DNA of 25,632 nucleotides from Thalassiosira profunda. Lineage: Eukaryota; Bacillariophyta; Thalassiosirophyceae; Thalassiosirales; Thalassiosiraceae. The notes below the pieces were generated by a model. That model was not told the DNA's origin. It did no database searches and saw nothing but the letters and a program-made list of their open reading frames with translations. The stretch spans positions 1 through 25,632 of the forward strand of contig JALLAP010000567.1 in assembly GCA_036939355.1 (NCBI GenBank). Direction: 5' to 3'. Each line of letters opens with the position of its first letter. Positions within the stretch are counted from its first letter, which is position 1. Below, piece after piece: positions 19,983 through 25,632 of this stretch. The translations under genes were made by a program, and so were the position numbers.

Positions 19983-20118
19983 CCACGCCAAGCGGCAAGT
20001 GCGTCGATGGTCGATGACAGGTGGGCGCGCCACTTCAAACAGTTGCAAGCTCATCGACGTCCTCGGCGCTATTCAGTCCAGTCCATCGTCAGCTAATGTG
20101 CATGTAGCAGCGAACATC

Positions 20119-21093
20119 ATGTCAACCCTGCGACAACGCAAGCACGACGAGGACCCTCCCGACCTCTCGGACTCGTCGTGGGAGAAGAGCGTCGATGGCG
20201 GCGGCGGCGATTCTGACGACAGCCACGGCGAAGAAGCGAGGCTAATGCCACCGCCGCCAACTCCCAGCACACTCGACAGGTTCCTCGGCACATATGGCGC
20301 CTTCAGCGGCAGCACCTTCACCGCCGATCAGGGGCTGAAAATACTTCAGTGGTCGTCGTGGGCGGTCTCCTACGCGACGCAATCCCGCAGCGCCAGCCTC
20401 TCGCCGAGCCTGCGGAAGCTGTACAACGAAGTGAGCATGACCCGCTACGTGCTCCGGTTCTATGGCTTCTTGCAATCGCTCGAGGGATATCGGTCCGGAA
20501 GCTGGGCGGGCGGCACATGGGACAATCCGCTGATCGCCAAAGTGGCAAAGTATGCGATGGCGGGGAGCATGCTGCTGTATTATCCGTTGGAGCACGTTGC
20601 GTACGCGGGGTGGCAGATGCCCAAGGTGGCGAGGGTGAACGCCAACAAGGTCAGCGCAATCAGTTGCGTGTTCTGGACGACATACATTATCGGGGATTTT
20701 TGGGTCAGCTGCTTGAAGTGGAACGAGCTGAAGGAGAAGTTGGGGAATCTGCAAGAGGTATTGGCGGGGAAGAAGAGAGATGACGAAAAGGAGGCGGTGG
20801 TAAGTTTTGTGATTGGACTAGTATCGTATGCTGTCCTGCCATCTCTCATGCAAGTGAATCAATCTCTCTCGGTGTAGAGCGAATTGGCGAAGGAAGAGCA
20901 GAACATCGTTGGAAAGATCCGCAACATCAAGCTGCAACTTTTGCGTTGCCTCTTGTTCATCCTGCCTGCCGTGAATTGGTCACTGCCGAACTGGGCGACG
21001 AATCCGCTGCTCGGAGAATTGCCGCTGAATGGTTTGATGCTGGCGGAGGCGTACGCATCGGTGTATCAATCACTGCGTTCCATGTGTGGCTGA
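20119..21093 (+). CDS. PEX11: PEX11 family peroxisomal membrane protein (intron-containing copy)
   Basis: Two exons, 20119-20799 and 20878-21093, with a 78-nt GTAAGT..GTGTAG intron in phase 0; 298 residues. The first 55 residues are acidic and disordered. The PEX11 pattern follows: DQGLKILQWSSWAVSY, then MTRYVLRFYGFLQSLEGYRS (the amphipathic helix region that tubulates peroxisome membrane in this family), YYPLEHVAYAG, a hydrophobic segment at about residues 176-198, a charged linker (GKKRDDEKEAV, where the intron sits) and a C-terminal hydrophobic region (LLRCLLFILPAVNWSLP) ending GELPLNGLMLAEAYASVYQS. PEX11 proteins promote peroxisome elongation and division. The gene faces its paralogue tail to tail, and a transposon sits just upstream of it, so its promoter may lie in or beyond the element. 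Confidence 0.75.
20800..20877 (+). other. intron of the first PEX11 gene
   Basis: GTG|GTAAGT donor, GGTGTAG|AGC acceptor, 78 nt. The paralogue reads straight through the equivalent point (NDDKEAVASLLDEEQ), which confirms the splice. Confidence 0.85.
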
Positions 21094-21139
21094 TGCAAAA
21101 GAGGATGAAAGCCATTGGGACGGACGGGTCATATTACTC

Positions 21140-22072
21140 TTACAAATCAAGAGATTGGTACATATGTGTACAAGCTTCCGCTAGCATCATTCCATTCAGC
21201 GGCAATTCGCCAAGGAGCGGCTTTGATGGAAAGTTTGGCATCGACCAATGGACTGCAGGAAGGATCCAAAAGGCGCATCGTATCAATTCCAACTTGATGT
21301 AAGGGTATTCGCCGAGCAGTGTTTGCTCTTCATCCAGCAAACTAGCAACAGCTTCCTTGTCATCGTTTCTCTTCCTTTCATTCAACTTGACCGCCAATGC
21401 TCCAAGCTTCCTTTTCAGCTCTTTCAGCTTGAGTATGCAAATAGCAACATCGGCGAGGATATAGAGGAGCCAAAATCCACAGCTGACTACGGAGAAATGG
21501 TGCGCGCTCACAGCAACAAGTTCTGGCAGCCGCCAACCCGCGTAGGCAACGTGTTCCAATGGGTAATAAAAGAGCATGCTTCCGGCCATTGCATACTTTG
21601 CAACCTTATGAATGAGCGGATCGCTCCATCCCGTGCCAGCCCAAGACCCCGATCGGTAACCTTCGAGCGACTGGAGGAAGCCGTGGAACCGAAGCACGTA
21701 GCGAGCCATGTTCACCTCGTAGTAGAGCTGATACAACCCCGGAGAGAGTGCGGAGAATCGAGATCCCCGGAGGAAGTAGGATGCCGCCCACGACGTCCAT
21801 TGCAATAGCTTCATTCCGAGGTCGGCAACATACGTGCCATAGAATAACGAGGTGTATTGAGCGAGGAACTTGTCCAGCTCCGCGTCGCGCCAGCGAGGAC
21901 GGGAGCGGTTCGACGCGAGCGTTTCATCGTTGTCGACGTCTGCCGCGACCGCATCATTGCTGCGCTGCGAATCGTCTTCGTCGTCGTCTAATGCTGAGGA
22001 GGTCACCAGGATGAGACCGGGAGGATCTTCCACATCAACGGACTTGCGTCGCCTCATCGTCGTCGCCGTCAT
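21140..22072 (-). CDS. PEX11: PEX11 family peroxisomal membrane protein (intronless copy)
   Basis: A 310-residue single-exon frame. The core (ARYVLRFHGFLQSLEGYRSG ... HKVAKYAMAGSMLFYYPLEH) is roughly three-quarters identical by eye to the neighbouring copy; the acidic N-terminal 65 residues and the linker differ. The same elements are present: ADLGMKLLQWTSWAASY, a hydrophobic stretch (SVVSCGFWLLYILADVAICI), a charged linker (NERKRNDDKEAV) and the C-terminal GELPLNGMMLAEACTHMYQS. Its stop codon is 46 bp from that of the first copy. It is probably also a peroxisome division factor; the divergent N-terminus may give a distinct role. A second in-frame ATG six codons in (MRRRKS) is an alternative start. 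Confidence 0.75.
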   Translation of the reverse strand: MTATTMRRRKSVDVEDPPGLILVTSSALDDDEDDSQRSNDAVAADVDNDETLASNRSRPRWRDAELDKFLAQYTSLFYGTYVADLGMKLLQWTSWAASYFLRGSRFSALSPGLYQLYYEVNMARYVLRFHGFLQSLEGYRSGSWAGTGWSDPLIHKVAKYAMAGSMLFYYPLEHVAYAGWRLPELVAVSAHHFSVVSCGFWLLYILADVAICILKLKELKRKLGALAVKLNERKRNDDKEAVASLLDEEQTLLGEYPYIKLELIRCAFWILPAVHWSMPNFPSKPLLGELPLNGMMLAEACTHMYQSLDL

Positions 22073-22332
22073 CCACTACAATACGCAATTGATGTTCTTT
22101 GTGCGGTTCGCAACTTTGGTTTTGAGGTGAAGTAAAGGCCTCCTAACTTCGCCGTGGAGTGCCTTGCTCTTGCTCCTGCCACTCGTCGTCCAACCTCGCC
22201 GACGAGAACCGGTCCACCACCGCACCCCCGATTTCATCGCTGAGGAGACGCTGAGTCGTGGTGCGACCCCAACCGCCGACGACCGAAACAACAACAACAA
22301 ACAAACAAGACAACAACGGCTCTCTCCTCCAC
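22073..22332. promoter_or_regulatory. shared divergent promoter interval
   Basis: The 260 bp between the starts of the intronless PEX11 gene and the AdoMetDC/aminopropyltransferase gene must hold both promoters. It includes an A/C-rich tract of ACAACAACAA type at about 22289-22314. No specific element is recognised. Confidence 0.4.
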
Positions 22333-24406
22333 ATGCACCGTCGCCGCCAGAGTCCCAAACCCCCGCCCTGTAACGGCGTCATCTTTGTTCGTCGCTCGCT
22401 GTTGGCCTTGTCTCGCGGCGCGCCAGTCTCGTTCGCCGGCGTGCAGACTTCGCACAAGATGTGCAACTCTCCGACGGGGGCGCCCAGACTCCGCCAACGG
22501 CCGGAGGGCACGCCCACGAAGCCCCTCGCCTCGGCCGCCCCGACGAGGGACGGATCGACGGCCAAGGGTGGCGCTAAATGCATCCGCCTGACCCTCGCGT
22601 CGGCGTGCTTTCTGCTGATGGGGCTGGCGTCCTCGGCGTACCTTGCATTTTTGGCAGGGTGCAGGTGCAGGACGCGCACGGCTCTCTTGACGAAGCTCTT
22701 TGTGCCGACGGAGGAACAGTTGCAGCCCGCAGTCCCCGTCAAATCTATACAGGCGGAGAGCACTGCTCGACTTCCGTCGGGGCAGCAGCTGCACTTTGAT
22801 GTGCGTTTTGCAATTCGCAACAACTTACTCAGAACCGAGGAACAGCTGGCAGCTGCCATGATATCTCTGGCGGAGGAGCACGGGCTATCGATGCTCTCGT
22901 ACCACTGCAATTCGCTGTTGGACGCGGAGGAATCGATCCTAAGAAGCTCGTGCGTGACAGTGTTGCTCGACGGGCATCTTGCAATGCACGCGTTGCCACA
23001 AGCCGGGGCGATGCATTTCGATCTGTTCTCCAAATCGAAGGATCTCATGCAGATGCTGCCGGCAGTGGAGCGACTTTGCCAGTCCAAACAGTGGTCTCAA
23101 CATATCTTCCGAAGCATCAGAGCATAGCAATGGCAGGCCAGAAGTGAGGTGGTCCCACAGCCTACGCGGGTTTCGACAGGGCTTCGCCCATTATCACCGA
23201 GACAAGAATCCTCACGACCAGGAGTTCGGAGAGGACGTTCTGCGAAGGAGAGACTTTGAGCACAAACGGCCGCTGGCGTCGCTGGCGACGAAATTTCAGC
23301 GCATGGACGTGGTCGAGCTGGTCCACAAGAAGGGCACAACATACGCCGGGTTGGGAATGCAGCCAATGCATGTGCCAGCAAAGAGCCCGGTGGGCCCGGA
23401 CCGAGCGCTTTTCATTGACGGGGTGCTCCAGAGCTCGCTGTATGGGGAGGCCGCGTATCACGAATCGCTTGTTCATCCCGCGATGCTCTCGCATCCGCAT
23501 CCAAGGAGGGTGGCCATCATTGGCGGAGGCGAAGGAGCGACGCTGCGCGAGGTGCTCAAGCACAGCACTGTCGAAGAGGCGGTGATGATCGAGATCGACG
23601 GCGAGCTGGCCAACGCCTCGCGAACGTTTCTTCCAGAGTGGTCCGACTGTTCCGACATGCTAGGGAGCGATGCCGATTCCTGTTTCGACGATTCCAGGGC
23701 TTCCGTGCGGTACGAAGACGCGTTTGGCTACTTCCTCGAGAATTTCGGAGACGACGACGAACTCGAGGAGGGCGAGGGCGACGTTGCGTACGAGGAGCTC
23801 TTCGACGCTATAGTTATGGACGCTCTGGATCCGGACGACTTTGGCCCCTTCGTCGACAAATTGTACAACGACACAGAATTCGTGGAGTCGTTGTACGACG
23901 GCTTGACTGAGAAGGGCGTGCTGGTCGTCCAAGTGGGTTCGATACCATACCTCTCGGACCCTCCGGACGTTATGAGTGCCTTCTACAACCGAGCTGCACT
24001 GCTGCATAGATTGGAAGACGTCGGCTTTGAACGCATTCACACGTACGATGAGGGGCACTGCCACTTTTACTCGCCATGGCAGTTCTTGGTGGCATTCAAG
24101 GATGCCGCCTCCGGCATGGCAGGCTGGCGCAGAAATGCTGCGGAAGTGGAGCTGGAACTCAAGCGGCGCCTCCTTGGGACGAGGTCCGGCGAACGGTCGC
24201 TGCGTTACGTCGATGGGCCGACTCTGATGGGATATCAGACTCCCCCAAAGGTGGTCGAGACCCACTACTGCCGAAAACAGAATACTGAGGAATGCCATCA
24301 GACTCCAGAGCTTGGGCGAAATACCATTGGTCACTCCTCTGCAGTGTTTGATCCTTTTCATGATCGACACCAGAGAATCAATCGTCGCCCGGTTACTTTG
24401 TTGTGA
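22333..24406 (+). CDS. membrane-anchored fusion: degenerate AdoMet decarboxylase-like domain + spermidine synthase-like aminopropyltransferase
   Basis: The reading frame changes at about 23082-23136, where a small intron (43-55 nt) fits in phase 2; joined, the protein has about 672 residues. A single hydrophobic helix at about residues 84-109 (IRLTLASACFLLMGLASSAY) after a basic N-terminus predicts a type II anchor. Residues about 149-250 align with bacterial-type AdoMet decarboxylase, but the ESH motif that supplies the pyruvoyl serine reads DGH (213-215), HTWPE reads HALPQ, and the catalytic Cys after DLF is absent. The second domain is a good aminopropyltransferase: ALFIDGVLQSSLYGEAAYHE, the AdoMet-binding loop VAIIGGGEGATLREVLKHS, acidic EID, and FDAIVMDALDP with a catalytic-type Asp. 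Similar fusions were proposed to make the long-chain polyamines of diatom silica. ATG 22333 is the upstream choice; ATG 22459 is possible. Confidence 0.75.
23082..23136 (+). other. probable small intron (exact donor uncertain) in the AdoMetDC/aminopropyltransferase gene
   Basis: The frame of the first domain ends in TAG at 23125-23127 and the second domain is in another frame. Donors at 23082, 23091 and 23094, all in phase 2, can join the acceptor GGCAG|G (AG at 23135-23136), giving 55, 46 or 43 nt. None of the donors matches GTAAGT well, so a sequencing frameshift is an alternative. Confidence 0.45.
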
Positions 24407-24481
24407 CAGTAACCGAGCACGCATTTGTACACCTATATTGTAACAATAGATGCTGCATTCTGGATTCAGCAGCCCATTCTA

Positions 24482-25632
24482 TCATCCATCCTCAGCGTCA
24501 ACGCCCTTGAGCATCGCCACCTCCTCTTCAAGCGTGGTGCCCAAGAACCCGGGGTCGTCGGATGCCACATACACATCCACACCTGCTCTCAAGAATTCCC
24601 CAACGTACTGTCTCAGAATTTCCTTGTTGCGTGCGCCACCCAATGTGATGTTGCACGTAGGGCTCACTTCAATACCAATGCCCGACGACGCCATTTGGTG
24701 CAAGCACTGATATGCGGCATCTCTATTGCTCTCCAGAGTTGCCTCGGCGCTCGCGTCATCAGATGCTTCTGCATCAGGATTGATTCCCAAAACTGCCAGC
24801 CCGAGGCATAATCCGTGCCCCACGCGATCCACGTACGGGAGAAGGTGCATCGTATCGCGAATTCGATCCGCGAAGGGGATGTGCGGGCATACCTCCCCGT
24901 GGTGATAGCAGATGAATGCGGACGGGAAGGTACCTCGCAGTTTTTCCAATAGCGACAGTGTTTCAGCGAGAGGCAACGGCTGCCCGGCAAAGTCAAATGC
25001 CAGCTCTTCAGATGCATCCAACTTCGTAGATCCGTCTGTTGTCGATTGCAGCAAATCCACGAAAGATGCAAAGTACTCCCAATTCGTGTGTCGATTGAAC
25101 GTCTGCCTAGGAAAAGTCACAAACAGCCTCTGCCCCGGCGTCAAACACGAGCGATAATACGCCATCTCCTCTAGCGATCGCCTCGCATAGCTCTCAGGAG
25201 ACTCCTTCGTATCCATTTTGCTTGTTTCATTTGGATGGGGGATGCTCACCCTCACATCTGCACGAGGATGCATGCATTCTCCTCTGGCGATTTGACATGC
25301 ATGAGAGTAGAGGAGCTCTCTCTGGCTGTATGCCCGATACATCGTCAGAAACGCCGGCAGGGATGCGTACGCTGGCTGATTGTACGCCGAGAGAAATGCC
25401 TCGTGTCCATTTGCTTCTAGCTGGGCGGCGTCGATGCCTCTGTATCTTTCGAGAGCATCACGCACCGTGATGGTTGGAAGGAAGCCGCTATCATTTGTAG
25501 CAGAGGAGGACGCGGCCACTAGATCGGGTATCTCGTCGTCCAAACGCAATCGCCCGTCGCGGATCCAATCTGCAACAAAGCGGGGCGGGATGGCGCCCCC
25601 GAGGTGCACGTGGTAATCTCGATCGGTGAACA
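24482..25632 (-). CDS. adenosine/AMP deaminase family metalloenzyme, N-terminus beyond the window
   Basis: The minus-strand frame runs from the right edge to TGA at 24482, at least 382 residues. The metal-dependent deaminase motifs appear in order: YHVHLGGAIPP near the edge (H-x-H zinc ligands), YHHGEVCPHIPFADRIRD (the HxGE motif with the catalytic Glu), YVDRVGHGLCLG (catalytic His region), GIGIEVSPTCNITLGG, and VYVASDDPGFLGTTLEEEV (zinc-ligand/catalytic Asp pair). All key residues seem intact, so it is probably an active (amino)hydrolase on adenosine, adenine or a modified AMP; the motifs alone do not settle the substrate. Only a short N-terminal piece is missing, because the HxH motif usually lies near the start. 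It is convergent with the polyamine gene, 75 bp away. Confidence 0.8.
   Translation of the reverse strand, partial: FTDRDYHVHLGGAIPPRFVADWIRDGRLRLDDEIPDLVAASSSATNDSGFLPTITVRDALERYRGIDAAQLEANGHEAFLSAYNQPAYASLPAFLTMYRAYSQRELLYSHACQIARGECMHPRADVRVSIPHPNETSKMDTKESPESYARRSLEEMAYYRSCLTPGQRLFVTFPRQTFNRHTNWEYFASFVDLLQSTTDGSTKLDASEELAFDFAGQPLPLAETLSLLEKLRGTFPSAFICYHHGEVCPHIPFADRIRDTMHLLPYVDRVGHGLCLGLAVLGINPDAEASDDASAEATLESNRDAAYQCLHQMASSGIGIEVSPTCNITLGGARNKEILRQYVGEFLRAGVDVYVASDDPGFLGTTLEEEVAMLKGVDAEDG

Overview
The window is nuclear DNA from a eukaryotic microalga, most likely a centric diatom of the Thalassiosira type. This is inferred from gene content: an AdoMet-decarboxylase-like/aminopropyltransferase fusion of the kind described for diatom polyamine synthesis, an RING-CH protein with a C-terminal domain familiar from diatom gene families, tandem helicase-associated (HA) repeats, few short introns (about 55-93 nt) and closely packed genes on both strands. 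No tRNA, rRNA or CRISPR array was seen.

Layout, left to right: (1) a 3'-truncated acidic reading frame on the minus strand (1-662). (2) A large EH-domain/FGxF-repeat protein resembling synergin-gamma/aftiphilin (+, 920-4938). (3) A coiled-coil orphan (+, 5368-6075). (4) A convergent ubiquitin/SUMO-reader-like protein (-, 6188-7779). (5) A RING-CH protein (+, 8253-9794). (6) A four-exon protein with two methyl-CpG-binding-like domains, a Tudor-like domain and five HA repeats (+, 10393-13984). (7) A DNA transposon of about 5.4 kb (14539-19973) with long imperfect terminal inverted repeats, an 8-9 bp target-site duplication, a 1464-residue DUF6589-like protein, and a decayed second frame converging on it. 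(8) Two PEX11 paralogues tail to tail (20119-21093 +, 21140-22072 -). (9) A membrane-anchored fusion of a degenerate AdoMet decarboxylase domain with a spermidine-synthase-like domain (+, 22333-24406). (10) A partial adenosine-deaminase-family gene (-, 24482-right edge).

Six single-N positions are each flanked by exact 72-bp direct duplications. They are unmerged contig overlaps, not biology. Each adds 73 nt and artificially breaks a coding frame. Removing one copy plus the N restores a single open frame in all four affected genes (EH protein, UBA protein, MBD/HA protein, transposase). Protein lengths below are given after that correction.

The genes do not form one pathway. The strongest signals are the transposon with its boundaries, the MBD-Tudor-HA architecture, the apparent loss of the catalytic serine in the AdoMet decarboxylase domain, and the inverted PEX11 pair in which only one copy has an intron. 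All family assignments come from reading the sequence and from knowledge of the families; no database search was run.
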